From contig NW_027195231.1 of the NCBI RefSeq assembly GCF_038502225.1, forward strand, positions 170,001-234,000: a stretch of DNA of 64,000 nucleotides. The letters are read 5' to 3'. The stretch is from Cherax quadricarinatus. Lineage: Eukaryota; Arthropoda; Malacostraca; Decapoda; Parastacidae. Positions within the stretch are counted from its first letter, which is position 1. Each line of letters starts with the position of its first letter. This document shows, piece after piece, positions 43,564 to 55,470 of the stretch. The translations under genes were made by a program, and so were the position numbers. Below the pieces are notes generated by a model. That model worked only from the letters and a program-made list of their open reading frames with translations. It was not told the DNA's origin and did no database searches.

Positions 43564-43643
43564 CCAGTAAAACTTGCACAGTTTCGCCCCTTTGCTCGCG
43601 CTAAAAAAACTTTGCACAGCTTTTGCCCTTTTGTATGTGAATT

Positions 43644-43649
43644 AATAAA
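43644..43649 (+). terminator. Poly(A) signal after the right-end genes
   Basis: AATAAA in GAATTAATAAAAATATTG, 80 bp after the acidic ORF. Confidence 0.5.
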
Positions 43650-43711
43650 AATATTGTCAAACTCTGATTTTTATTTACATATAACTATATATTACTATCT
43701 TCTCTAGTCTA

Positions 43712-43797
<86 letters not shown>
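43712..43797. repeat. (AT)n microsatellite
   Basis: About 43 AT dinucleotides, uninterrupted, inside the Polinton right end. From 43798 to 44031 there is nothing recognisable. Confidence 0.98.
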
Positions 43798-43800
<3 letters not shown>

Positions 43801-44031
43801 AATATCGCACCACTTAAGCCTCTCCCCATCTGAGAGTGGGTAAGAGGAAAATGTATATGTCAAAGTTCCTATAAGAGCTCTATCAGCACAAAGGTCTTCC
43901 CTAGATGACCTTTCTCACTGCTTTAAGCCTCCCCCACCTGGAAAGATCTAGCAGCTGGCAAGAATAAACACTACCGTAGTACCCGGAAGAACCTTTTTTT
44001 TTTTTGCTGAGGTACGGACGGGCGAGCAACA

Positions 44032-44601
44032 TTCCCTCGGGGGACCAGCTACCCATCCATTACCGCGTTCTTTAAACCCAGCAGTGTTGTGAAGTAGCAA
44101 CAGTCGCGTCAGTGAGTTGCAGGCCGGGGAAGGGGGGGGGACTCCCTCGGAGATGGCAAGCTTGTACCCAGTCACCTGAATCCTTTGTACTGCCTCTCCC
44201 ATCTATCAGAGTGATTGAGTTTGGGGAGTCAGAAGTGATCATTACCTACCTTCTTATACTTAGTAATTACACAGAAATAAGTCTCTCTATCCCCTTGGGG
44301 GATGATTAAACATATTAAACTTGTACCCCTGACAGCACCTGAGGTTATGCAGACCCCCCATTATCACATTCTTTTCCACACTCATTATCCTGGAATCTGC
44401 CACCTGCACACCTGAATCCTTTGTTCTACTTATGTACCTACTTATTAATGCATAGGAATAAGACTCTCTATCCCCTTGGGGGATGATTAAACATATTAAA
44501 CTCATACCCTGTCAGCCCTAAGGTCATGCAGACCCCCTCATTATCTCATTTTCCATGGTCATTATCTGGCAGTGTTTCTAGATCGACCAACTTATACTAC
44601 T
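44032..44601 (-). repeat. Polinton right terminal inverted repeat
   Basis: 570 bp, complement of the left terminus without its extra block. The outer end reads TATACTACT on the plus strand. Confidence 0.92.
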
Positions 44602-44832
44602 CACGTCAAGTATTAAAAACCATTTGTCTCCATTCACTCCTATCAAACATGCTCATGCATGCCTGTTGGAAGTCCAAGCCCCTTGCACACAAAACCACCT
44701 TTTCCCCCTCCCTCCAACCTTTCCTAGGCCGACCCCTACCCTGCCTTCCTTCCACTACAGACTGATACACTCTTGAAGTCATTCTGTTTCCGTCCATTCT
44801 CTCTACATGTCCGAACCACCTCAACAACCCTT
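44602..44832 (-). pseudogene. RTE-type LINE, 3' end of the RT ORF
   Basis: The minus strand encodes LLRWFGHVERMDGNR and RGRPRKGW, the C-terminal signature of decapod-type RTE-like RT ORFs, with a stop (TGA) at 44606-44608. It is cut by the Polinton end on one side and the BEL LTR on the other. Together with 52999-55470 it represents one LINE split by the BEL element. Confidence 0.85.
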
Positions 44833-45864
44833 TGTGGAGAAAATTTCTCCAGGAGGGGGGTATCAGCCCCTTTCAGCCCTTTCAGCCCTGAGGGGCCCAG
44901 CCCTCTCAGAAGGGGCAAGCGTCTTGTTTACTGCTACAGTGAGTAATTGATCGCAGATGCCGTACGAGTATGCGACGTGGTCAAGCGACCGCTGCTCCTT
45001 GCAGTCCAGTGTTGCAGAGTGTATTTTAATAAGAGACAGTACATCTGACCCACTTTATTACCATAGTAAAGATAGTGGACATTGTTGTCTATGCTTAAGA
45101 CAGCAAGATTTAAACATTCTGCTTTGCTTCACCGAGGAATTGGCAAGGAAGCAAAAGTACTAGATCAGCTTTTCCTTTGTGCTAGGGGATTAACGGCGTG
45201 GGGTGCTGTGGCGTCTTCAGATTACTTTTGACTCTACTGAGAGTGACACTGACACCAGGATAACCAACGAAGAACGATCTGTGCGTTAGTGTGAACAAAG
45301 TGTCTCATAAAACACAAAAAACACTTAAGAGAAGTGTGATCAGCCTCTTTAGTGATAAGATTGTGAACAATAAAGACAAATCTTGTGGAACATAGTGTAC
45401 CAGTGTGCGTATTCCTAGACTGTGGAAGACGTGGACATCCAAGGACACTTCAGCTTCTATCAAGTCACCGATATCTGTCGAAGGTGTGAAGAACACCATA
45501 GCTCACGCTACAAGAGCAAGGTAGGTTACGAATTTCTTGTAGTACGGGGGACTGTGCAGTTGTTGAGTCGCAAGGAGTTTGTAATCAACCTATAGTCGGC
45601 AGTAAGGTGCGGACTTTTGAGTCCAAACAAGTATGTAATTTGTCAGCCCTCAGTGAATGAAATATGCTGACATAACACCCCCTAGGGGTAATTTATAATC
45701 TTACACATTATAACTCTTGACAGACCGTTGAGAGATGACTTCGACAGCTTTTCAAGACCTCGTCTGCATGGGCAGCTGTGTAGACGATTTGCTGTCTTTT
45801 ATCAGCTAAGTGTTCCCTATATTTATATTTATAAATTATAACTTAGTAAAGCCATTTCTCAACA
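44833..45864 (+). repeat. BEL/Pao copy 2 5' LTR
   Basis: Starts TGTGGAGAAAATTTCTCC and ends CTCAACA just before the primer site. Compared with the 3' LTR it lacks a 39-bp segment near 45048 and a short duplication containing CTTGAGTCGCAAGG. Confidence 0.88.
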
Positions 45865-45867
45865 TAT

Positions 45868-45885
45868 TGGTCGTGCTCGAACCGG
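45868..45885 (+). other. tRNA primer-binding site of BEL/Pao copy 2
   Basis: TGGTCGTGCTCGAACCGG; its complement has the GGTTCGA T-arm and a 3' CCA. A different tRNA from copy 1. Confidence 0.8.
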
Positions 45886-46668
45886 ATAAAGGCCACATTG
45901 TGGTCCAAATGTGTTGTACTACAGTGTACAAATAACCTACGAGCCAAGGTCCTTCGAAAAAAGCTGTAAAACTAGTGTTTTACAATATAAATCAGTATAA
46001 ATGAGTCCCTCCAGACTCAATCACAGAGAATGGGCAGCCAAAAGAAAACGGGCGCTCACCCAGCATTCACCCAAAGAAAACGGGAGCTGGGTGACTCACC
46101 CAACAAGAAAACGGGGGATGGCACCCTGCATCCACTGCTCCAAAATCGAAGAAGTGCTGACTAAGACAACAACAACCCAAGTGATGTTCGGTTTGTCTGA
46201 GTGTATATACACATAGTGTTTATAATGTTTATAGACAGAAATTAAGAGACAATATTGTGTTAAAGTTTGTTTCTTATAGATCTACCTGTTATATTAAAGG
46301 AACTTATATATGAAGTGTAAGCTTTCAAATATATATTAACAGTGACATTTGTATATGTGTAAGTAATATTCACGTGTGATTTACAGTTATACTGTGACAT
46401 TTATAGTGTATAGTGAATGAAGTGTATAACATCGTTATTTACGATTAATCATCGTGGTCAGGCTGACACAGCAAACTCAAGCCATAAACACCAGCCATAT
46501 GTACTCTGTACCCTTCATGGTCATTGACCCTGAGGTTAAGCTTAGTAGGTCAGTAGTGTCTGACTCGATTACTGCTGACTTAAGCATAACAAAAACTCAT
46601 CTGTTTATAGCAGTACAGTGTTTTTTAAACACTAAGTGTGGTGCTAGAGTTTACAGTATACCATTAAA
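45886..46668 (+). other. BEL/Pao copy 2 untranslated leader
   Basis: 780 bp AT-rich leader between primer site and Gag ATG. Short imperfect repeats of AGAAAACGGG (about 46040-46110); small ORFs without family signature. No gene claimed. Confidence 0.6.
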
Positions 46669-47448
46669 ATGGCTTGTTTGAAAACTCAGTTTCAATCTTT
46701 ACAGACTAAGATTACACAATTAGAAAATCTAATTTCAGTCTGTATAGGATTAACTCAAGATACAAACATAGATTTTGATGATCTTGAGGTCAAATTTGAA
46801 TTACTTGCACAACGTCTGAAAATAATTAATTCAGACTATATACATTATGAAAATAAATTTCTTGAATCAGACCCATCTGAGGATGAAATTAAAAATGTTT
46901 TGGATACTTTTAGTGATCAACAATTAAGGTGGACAGGAGTACAGGCTATCTGCCGCAAAACTCTGTCACAGAGACCTACTGTAACTAGTGGTCAAGCACC
47001 TGTTACACCTGTTACAACAACAAGTGTCCCATTACCAAGCTTACCTACATTGTCATTACCTATTTTCCAAGGTCATAATTATGAAGAATTCATTAGTGGT
47101 TTTCAATCCATAGTAAATTCACGAACTGACATAGATGAGATTGCTAAGTTTAATTATCTTAAATGTCTTGTGAAGGGAGAACCCTATGAACTGATTAAGT
47201 CATTTCCGGTGGTTAAAGGTAATTATCAAATAGCCTTACGTGTCTTAGCAGACAATTACTTTGATGCTGACAAGGCTAGAGTTAGACATGCAGTCTTAAT
47301 ATCAAGCTTGAAGCCACCCAAACATTGTTATTCAGACTTACAGGCATTTAGAATTACATTAGACAATAGTCTCAGATCTACAGGTGCTAAATATGACCTA
47401 AGGCAATGTGATTGGTTTATCAGTGGTATTGTACAAGATAAGTTGTGA
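46669..47448 (+). pseudogene. BEL/Pao copy 2 Gag (DUF1759-like), ends at premature TGA
   Basis: Starts ATGGCTTGTTTG. An N-terminal helical region, then LPIFQGHNYEEFISGFQSIV and FNYLKCLVKGEPYELI, the BEL Gag-like core. Stops at TGA 47446-47448 within a conserved region (DKL before, PQTIERL after); the same frame continues in the next ORF. Likely one substitution in an otherwise continuous gag-pol. Confidence 0.88.
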
Positions 47449-47475
47449 CCACAAACTATTGAACGATTAAATATT

Positions 47476-50400
47476 ATGTTCAATAAACGCTATTTCACTT
47501 GTGAGGAAATTAGCAATGGTTTACAAACAATAGTTTCATGCATGCAAGCAACGAGACAAGATGAAACATCCACAAATCTCGTGGATAATAAACCTTCAAC
47601 TCAGTATAAAAAGAGTATAACTACTCCCACTAAACCACATAATGGGAAATCCCATATAGGCATTTATCAAGCTGTGAATACAACAGACAGTAAACAGACT
47701 GTCATACATAAACGTACTCCAAAATGTGTACTTTGTGATGGAACACATTGGGCACAGTATTGTAGTCAATACACATCAATGGAGGCACGTAAACAACGTG
47801 TTCATCAGCTGAAAAGATGCATCAAGTGTTTAGGTGAACACAAGGGAGGAAAATGCTCACTGAAGAAGTGTTTTAAATGCAAGGGTATGCATCATACAGC
47901 ATTATGCCCAAATACTTTTGCTGAACAGCAGAAGACTTCCACAGAATCAGGAAGTCAACAAGCAACAGCATTAAATGTGAGAGATAAGTTTAAAGCAACT
48001 GCTCTCCCGATAGCTCGAGTTGAGTTATCTAATAAATTACACAAAACCAATGTGCTAACACTATTTGATCAAGGCTCACAAAGGTCCTTCATAAGAAGAA
48101 AAGTGTTGCAGAAACTGAATAAACAACCCTATGCCAAAATACAGTTAGATATAGCTGTTTTTTTCCACAATTCTGTTAAACAGACATATGACCTAGCCAG
48201 AATCACTGTTGGTCTAGGAAACAGGAAAAAGACAGTAGAAGCTGTGGTAGTAGATGATTTGCCTAAGTCTGTGCAGATCCAGGGATTAAAAGAAACAGTT
48301 GCAGCACTGAAAGCAGCTAAGGTCAAGTTAGCCTGTCCTGACATACAGACGGACACAATTAGTCCAATTGATTTAATCATTGGAAGTGATTATTATCACT
48401 GTTTTGTGCAAAATATAGTAAGTAAACATGATGTTCACTTGCTGAAAACAGCAGGAGGCCACATGATATGTGGTCCCATTCCCTCTCAAAGTGGGAAAGA
48501 AGCTGATATTGATTCAGTGGAAAATGTACTAGTTACGAGAATAACCGCTGATCATGTACCACAGCAAAAATTATCATTACTGGAAGAAATGAATGAACCA
48601 GTTGATAAGTTGTGGGATTTAGATGCGATAGGTATTGATGTAAATAAACCAAGCCCACAAGAGTCTCAGACTTATAACCAATATTTGGACACTGTCAAAT
48701 ATAAAGATGGACAGTATTGGGTTAGGTTACCATGGAAATTAAATCCACCACATCTGCCTAGCAATTATCGCATGGCTTTCGGACAGATGAAAGCACAAAT
48801 ACATGAGCTCAGGAAGAATCCAGAGCTACTGACTGTCTATGATAATATCATACAAGAACAGTTGGACAATAAATTCATTGAGGAAATAGTCGAAGATAAG
48901 TTGAAGACAGAAGCTCATTATCTCCCGCACCATGGAGTCAGAAAAGATTCTGAAACCACTCCACTACGTGTTGTATATAACTGCAGCGCACGTGCAAATA
49001 AAGATGTAGCAAGTCTTAATGACTGTCTGATGACCGGACCCTCACTAACTGAGAAGCTTGGAGACGTGCTTATGAAATTTCGCACAAACCCATATGCCTA
49101 CACGGCTGATATTTCCAAGGCTTTCTTAAGAGTAGGACTACAAGAAATAGATAGAGATTATACTCGATTCTTGTGGCCTGAAAATCCACATGATCCTCAA
49201 AGTCCTGTGAAAACTTATCGTTTCAAATCAGTATTATTTGGTGCAACATCCTCTCCATTCTTACTAGAAGCTACTCTAAATACACATATGAAGAAATCTG
49301 AAAGTCCCTTCAAAGAAATCTTATAGAATAGTTTCTATGTGGACAATCTTCAAGGTAGTGTGAATAAAGAGGAGGATTTGAAATCCTTATACAGAGAAGC
49401 TAACAAGGAGATGAAAGAAGCAAATATGCCTCTAAGGATGTGGAATACAAATTCAAAGCAATTAAGGGAACTTATCAAAGAAGATTTTGCTGAAACTGAA
49501 ATTCCTGATTGCAACAATGTGCTGGGACTTAATTGGAACACACAGGAAGATACTTTGAGTCTCAAAAAGATAAACAATAAATCATGCAGTACACTCACTA
49601 AACGTAGTTTACTGTCAGAGGTATCACAATGTTTTGATCCTCTAGGACTCGTCTCACCAATTACCATAAAGGGTAAAATGCTTATGCAAGATGCATGGAA
49701 GCTCAAAATTGGATGGGATGAGAACTTGCCTCTAGAAATGAGTCAAGCATGGGATGAAATATCCAAGGAGTTTAAACAACTTCATCAAATTACATTTCCC
49801 AGACAAATAGGTCAAGAGGGAAACAAGTACACATTACATGTGTTCTGTGATGCGTCAACCAGAGGTTATGGCGCTGTAGCTTACATGAGTAATGCTGAAG
49901 GAAGTACACTAATTACTTCAAAGGCCAGGGTAGCACCCTTGAAGGTCAGAACAGTACCACAATTGGAACTGACAGTACTCTATGTAGGCACAAAATTAGC
50001 TGTCTATCTCAACAAAGTACTTGATCATCTCACTATTGAAAAAACCGTGATCTGGAGTGATAATGAAGCAGTTCTCCAGTGGTTAAGAAATAATAAGAGT
50101 AAGCTGGTCTATGTACAGAACAGAGTAGCAGAAATAAAAGAGATGCAGAGAGATTATCTCTTTCTCCACGTCTTTACCCAAGAGAATCCAGCTGACATGT
50201 TGTCACGTGGTGTCCCACTCAAGAAATTTGTGGATAATAAATTATGGCTCCACGGACCGCACTGGCTCTCTAATGAAAATAACTGCCCTCAGCAAAAAGC
50301 TCACATTATGCCAGAAGAAACAGTCTGCTTGAACACAGCAGAAATAAGTTGTGTAAATACTGCAGACACAACAGAAAGAGTAATTGATGGATCTAAATAC

Positions 50401-51414
50401 TCATCTTTGGGTAAACTCTTAAGAGTTACAGCTCTTGTTTTTAAATTCATTAAAGGAATAAAACCTGATGATGAATATCTTGAACCCATTAAATACTGGG
50501 TGAAACTAATACAGAAAGATGTTTTATCAACAGAATATAAATTTCTAGAAACACAAGATAAATCCCCAAAGAAACTTGTTATGATTAATTCTTTAGGACT
50601 TTATCTCGACTCAGAAAAGATTGTAAGATGTCGACGAAGAATTCATAATTCTTCACTACCTAAAGAAGCCATACATCCAATATTGATCCCCAAGAATCAT
50701 TGGCTAACAAAACTGATTGTGCAAAACGCCCACAGTAACGTGTTACATGGTGGGGTAGCTGACACACTTTGTCATATACGACAATCCTACTGGATACCTC
50801 AAGGTCGACAAAGTGTGAAAAAGCAAATAAAGGACTGTATTACTTGTCGTCACTACGATATGAGAGTATGTCAGTGTCCAGGTCCACCTCCATATCCCTC
50901 TGAAAGAGTTTGTCATATCACTCCATTTGAGGTGACAGGTGTAGATTACACTGGACCAATAATTTTAACCAAAACAGTTGACAAAGTTCCCATCAAGGTG
51001 TACATCTGTTTGTTCACTTGTGCTACAACTAGAGCAGTACATCTAGAAGTAGCCACTGACATGTCTGCTGAAACCTTTATCAAATTATTCAGAAGGTTTG
51101 CAGCCAGAAGGGCATGTCCCAGACTGATGATTTCAGATAATGCAACGAACTTTGTTGCTGGTGCTGCTTATATAAGCAAGATCTTTGATCAACCAGAAGT
51201 ACAACAGATGCTGAATCAACGCAGTTGTCGTTGGAGATACATTCCTCCTAAATCTCCATGGCACGGCGGATTTTACGAAAGAATGATCGGCATTGTAAAA
51301 CGTTGTTTAAGGAAGACTCTTCATCGTCAGAGAATAGACTTGGAAGAATTCCGTACAGTTGTGACTGAAATAGAAAATAGTCAACAACAGACCTCTAACT
51401 TATGTTACCGATGA
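47476..51414 (+). pseudogene. BEL/Pao copy 2 zinc knuckles, protease, RT, RNase H, integrase
   Basis: Same frame as Gag. Zinc knuckles CVLCDGTHWAQYC and CFKCKGMHHTALC; aspartic protease LFDQGSQ at about 48061; RT with CSARANKDVASLND and ADISKAFLRVGL; TAG at 49324-49326 three codons before the catalytic YVDN box; RNase H VFCDASTRGYGAVAY (49843) and WSDNEAVLQWL; integrase zinc site NAHSNVLHGG / CITCRHYDMRVC; core Asp in TGVDYTGP, Asp in MISDNATNF and Glu in HGGFYERM. The frame is lost near 51400. All catalytic residues of every domain are present, so the lesions are few and recent. Confidence 0.92.
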
Positions 51415-51430
51415 TCTGGACAATTTAGAA

Positions 51431-51955
51431 GTGTTAAGTCCATCTCATTTACTCCATGGCAGAAGGCTCGAACCTGTTCCTCCCATGAATTATAAAGAAA
51501 TCATAGAGGATCCTACTTATTTCGAACTTGAGCAACTCAGACGTAAATTCAAACACCTTAATAAAGTGATTGAACGTTGGGAGAAAATTTGGCGAGAAGA
51601 CTATCTCACCTCATTGAGAGAACACTTCTATGGAGCTGGTGTTCCTGAAAATCATAAGTCCTTAAGACCTGGTGACATAGTGATTATTGACAATGATGGT
51701 CCGAGGTCCCAATGGCCACTTGGAAAAATTGTTACCATATATCCTGATGCAAATGGAATGATCAGGACAGTTGATGTTTTGAGCAAAGGTGTAGCAAATA
51801 AGCGGACAATAAATAAACTAGTGCCATTAGAATTACACAGTGTTGAAAACAAAATTAGTGATTCTCCAGAAACCACACAGACTAAAGCTGTTCAGAAAAG
51901 ACAAGCAGCAGTGGTGGCGAGTGAGAAAATTAAATTAATGTTAAGTGATGAATAG
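51431..51955 (+). pseudogene. BEL/Pao copy 2 integrase C-terminal domain, shifted frame
   Basis: SPSHLLHGRRLEPV, LREHFYGAG, RPGDIVIIDNDGPRSQWPL and TINKLVPLEL are the DUF5641-like tail of BEL integrases. It lies in a different frame from the preceding part because of an indel near 51400. Ends TAG 32 bp before the 3' LTR. Confidence 0.88.
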
Positions 51956-51987
51956 TTCACCTGCAGCGAACCTCCGCCGCCCCCCAG

Positions 51988-52998
51988 TGTGGAGAAAATT
52001 TCTCCAGGAGGGGGGTATCAGCCCCTTTCAGCCCTTTCGGCCCTGAGGGGCCCAGCCCTCTCAGAAGGGGCAAGCGTCTTGTTTACTGCTACAGTGAGTA
52101 ATTGATCACAGATGCTGTATGAGTATGCGACGTGGTCAAGCGACCGCTGCTCCTTGCAGTCCAGTGTTGCAGAGTTTATTTTAATAAGAGACAGTACATC
52201 TCTTACCTTAGCAGAACAATTAAGGAAAATCCTGCTCCCACTTTATTACCATAGTAAAGATAGTGGACATTGTTGTCTATGCTTAAGACAGCAAGATTTA
52301 AACATTCTGCTTTGCTTCATCGAGGAAGTGGCAAGGAAGCAAAAGTACTAGGTCAGCTTTTCCTTTGTGCTAGGGGAGTAACGGCATGGGGCGCTGTGGC
52401 GTCTTCAGATTACTTTTGACTCTACTGAGAGTGACACTGACGCCAGGATAACCAACGATGAACGATCTGTGCGTTAGTGTGAACAAAGTGTCTCATAAAA
52501 CACAATAAACACTTAAGAGAAGTGTGATCAGCTTCTTTAGTGATAAGATTGTGAACAATAAAGACAAATCTTGTGGAACATAGTGTACCAGTGTGCGTAT
52601 TCCTAGACTATGGAAGACGTGGACATCCAAGGACACTTCAGCTTCTATCAAGTCACCGATATCTGTCAAAGGTGTGAAGAACACCATAGCTCACGCTACA
52701 AGAGCAAGGTAAGTTACGAATTTCTTGTAGTACGGGGGACTGCGCAATTCTTGAGTCGCAAGGAGTTTGTAATCAACCTATAGTCTGCGCAGTTCTTGAG
52801 TCGCAAGGAGTTTGTAATCAACCTATAGTCGGCGGTAAGGTGCGGACTTTTGAGTCCAAACAAGTATGTAATTTGTCAGCCCTCAGTGAATGAAATATGC
52901 TGACATAACACCCCCTAGGGGTAATTTATAATCTTACAAATTATAACTCTTGACAGCCCGTTGAGAGATGACTTCGACAGCTTTTCAAGACCTCGTCT
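51988..52998 (+). repeat. BEL/Pao copy 2 3' LTR, 3'-truncated
   Basis: Matches 44833-45765, then stops at CCTCGTCT. The following sequence is RTE LINE coding DNA. It contains an extra 39 bp (about 52200-52239) and a tandem duplication of CTTGAGTCGCAAGGAG absent from the 5' LTR. Confidence 0.88.
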
Positions 52999-53009
52999 CC
53001 AGGGGCATT

Positions 53010-54140
53010 AAACAACCATGTTGACATCACACATCCTTATCTAAGGCCTACTTTTACTAGGAAATAATCTCCCTCTTTCATACATACTCTAACTTGAGCC
53101 TCACTATCCTTGTAAAAACTTTTCACTGCTTTCAGTAACCTACCTCCTATACCATACACCTGCAACATCTGCCACATTGCCCCCCTATCCACCCTGTCAT
53201 ACGCCTTTTCCAAATCCATAAATGCCACAAAAACCTCTTTAGCCTTTTCTAAATACTGTTCACTTATGTGTTTCACTGTAAACACCTGGTCCACACACCC
53301 CCTACCTTTCCTAAAGCCTCCTTGTTCATCTGCTATCTTATTCTCCGTCTTACTCTTAATTCTTTCAATAATAACTCTACCATACACTTTACCAGGTATA
53401 CTCAACAGACTTATCCCCCTATAATTTTTGCACTCTCTTTTGTCCCCTTTGCCTTTATACAAAGGAACTATGCATGCTCTCTGCCAATCCCTAGGTACCT
53501 TACCCTCTTCCATACTTTTATTAAATAATAGCACCAACCACTCCAAAACTATATCCCCACTTGCTTTTAACATTTCTATCTTTATCCCATCAATCCCATC
53601 TGCTTTACCCCCTTTCATTTTACCTACTGCTTCACGAACTTCCCCCACACTCACAATTAGTTCTGCCTCACTCCTACAAGATGTTCTTCCTCCTTGCCCT
53701 ATACACGAAATCACAGCTTCCCTACCTTTATCAACATTTAACAATTCCTCAAAATATTCCCTCCATCTTCCCAATACCTCTAACTCTCCATTTAATAACT
53801 CTCCTCTTCTATTTTTAACTGACAAATCCATTTGTTCTCTAGGCTTCCTTAACTTGTTAATCTCACTCCAAAACTTTTTCTTATTTTCAACAAAATTTGT
53901 TGATAACATCTCACCCACTCTCTCATTTGCTCTCTTTTTACATTGCTTCACCACTCTCTTAACCTCTCTCTTTTTCTCCATATACTCTTCCTTCCTTGCA
54001 TCACTTCTACTTTGTAAAAACTTCTCATATGCTAACTTTTTCTCCCTTACTACTCTCTTTGCATCATTCCACCAATCGCTCCTCTTCCCTCCCGCGCCCA
54101 CTTTCCTGTAACCACAAACTTCTGCTGAACACTCTAGCAC
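53010..54140 (-). pseudogene. RTE LINE reverse transcriptase, N-terminal half
   Basis: KMKGGKADGIDGIKIEMLKA, WQRACIVPLYKGKGD, NYRGISLLSIPGKVYGRVI, DEQGGFRKGRGCVDQ and FVAFMDLEKAYDRVD are RT blocks 1-4. The frame hits TAG just after VKVGLR, then continues GCVMSTWLFN to the BEL LTR junction. The YADD block and thumb are deleted, so the copy is inactive. Confidence 0.9.
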
Positions 54141-54197
54141 TACATTTTTAAACCTACCCCATACCTCCTCGACCCCATTGCCTATGCTCTCATTAGC

Positions 54198-55060
54198 TCA
54201 TCTATCCTCCAATAGCTGTTTATATCTTACCCTAACTGCCTCCTCTTTTAGTTTATAGACCTTCACCTCTCTCTTCCCTTGTGCTTCTATTCTCCTTGTA
54301 TCCCATCTACCTTTTACTCTCAGTGTAGCTACAACTAAAAAGTGATCTGATATATCTGTGGCCCCTCTATAAACATGTACATCCTGAAGTCTACTCAACA
54401 GATTTTATCTACCAATACATAATCCAACACACTGTCATTTCGCCCTACATCATATCTTGTATACTTATTTATCCTCTTTTTCTTAAAATATGTATTACCT
54501 ATAACTAAACCCCTTTCTATACAAAGTACAGTCAAAGGGCTCCCATTATCATTTACACCTGGCACACCAAACTTTCCTACCTCACCCTCTATAAAAGTTT
54601 CTCCTACTTTAGCATTCAGGTCCTCTACCTCAATTACTCTCTCACTTGGTTCAAAGGTTCCTATACATTCACTTAACATCTCCCAAAATCTCCCTCTCTC
54701 CTCTACATTCCTCTTTTCTCCAGGTGCATACACACTTATTATGACCCACTTTTCGCATCCAACCTTTACTTTAATCCACATAATCCTTGAATTTACACAT
54801 TCACATTCTCTTTTCTCCTTCCATAACTGATCCTTCAACATTATTGCTACCCCTTCCTTAGCTCTAACTCTCTCAGAAACTCCAGATTTAATCCCATTTA
54901 TTTCTCCTCACCGAAACTCCCCTACCCCCTTCAGCTTTGTTTCGCTTAGGGCCAGGGCATCCAACTTCTTTTCATTCATAACATCAGCAATCATCTGTTT
55001 CTTGTCATCAACACTACATCCATGCACATTCAAGCATCCCAGTTTTATAAAGTTTTTCTT
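54198..55060 (-). pseudogene. RTE LINE apurinic-type endonuclease, broken
   Basis: KLGCLNVHGCSVDDKKQ starts the endonuclease near 55050; LDALALSETKLKG, WVIISVYAPG, the VEDLNAKVGE metal-site loop and SDHFLVVATL (near 54345) follow in order. Several stops and at least one frameshift separate the pieces. It would nick target DNA to prime reverse transcription. Confidence 0.85.
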
Positions 55061-55470
55061 CTTCTCTTTTCTAGTAATTGTTTACAGGAGAAGGCGTTAG
55101 TAGCCCATCGCTCCCGGCATTTTAGTCGCCTCATACGACACGCATGGCTTACGGAGGAAAGATTCTTTTCCACTTCCCCATGGACAATAGAAGAAATAAA
55201 GAAGAACAAGAGCTATTTAGAAAAAGGAGAAAAACCTAGATGTATGTATGTATATATGCATGTGCATGTCTGTGAAGTGTGACCAAAGTGTAAGTTGGAG
55301 TAGCAAGATATCCCTGTTATCTAGCGTGTTTATGAGACAGAAAAAGAAACCAGCAATCCTACCATCATGTAAAACAGTTACAGGTTTCTGTTTGACAGTC
55401 ATCTGGCAGGACGGTAGTACTTCCCTGGGTGGTTGCTGTCTACCAAACTTCTACCTTTAATTTGTAATGC

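Larger units (their letters stand above)
27713..44601. mobile_element. Polinton/Maverick (adintovirus-like) element, 16.9 kb, near complete
   Basis: Terminal inverted repeats start AGTAGTATA on both sides and enclose polymerase B (minus strand) and, on the plus strand, packaging ATPase, integrase, several small genes, penton-like protein, major capsid protein and adenain-like protease. This is the standard Polinton set, shared with adintoviruses of animals. The recognised genes have no internal stop. Flanking 6-mers AACTGC (left) and CACGTC (right) do not match, so no TSD survives: the left flank is the 29-bp array, the right flank an RTE LINE 3' end. Whether it still moves or makes particles cannot be told from sequence alone. 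Confidence 0.95.
44833..52998 (+). mobile_element. BEL/Pao LTR retrotransposon copy 2, nearly open
   Basis: The 5' LTR (44833-45864), primer site, one long gag-pol frame with only two in-frame stops and one frameshift, and a truncated 3' LTR (51988-52998). A different subfamily from copy 1: LTRs are unrelated, proteins clearly homologous. No TSD: the last ~99 bp of the 3' LTR are missing and the sequence runs straight into the RTE LINE interior. Confidence 0.93.
52999..55470 (-). mobile_element. RTE-type LINE, 5' part (5' UTR, endonuclease, first half of RT)
   Basis: Minus strand. 5' UTR about 55470-55060, then endonuclease and RT, cut at the BEL 3' LTR at 52998. The matching 3' end lies at 44602-44832 beyond the BEL element. 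The RT catalytic YADD region is missing in both parts. Confidence 0.85.

Noticed and set aside
43675..43863. Short frame of alternating Tyr/Ile
   Set aside because: Translation of the (AT)n microsatellite.
45868..45885. tRNA gene fragment
   Set aside because: Only 18 bases complementary to a tRNA 3' end, directly after an LTR: a primer-binding site.
53268..54111. Plus-strand frames opposite the RTE RT
   Set aside because: Shadows of the minus-strand LINE ORF, without any protein signature.
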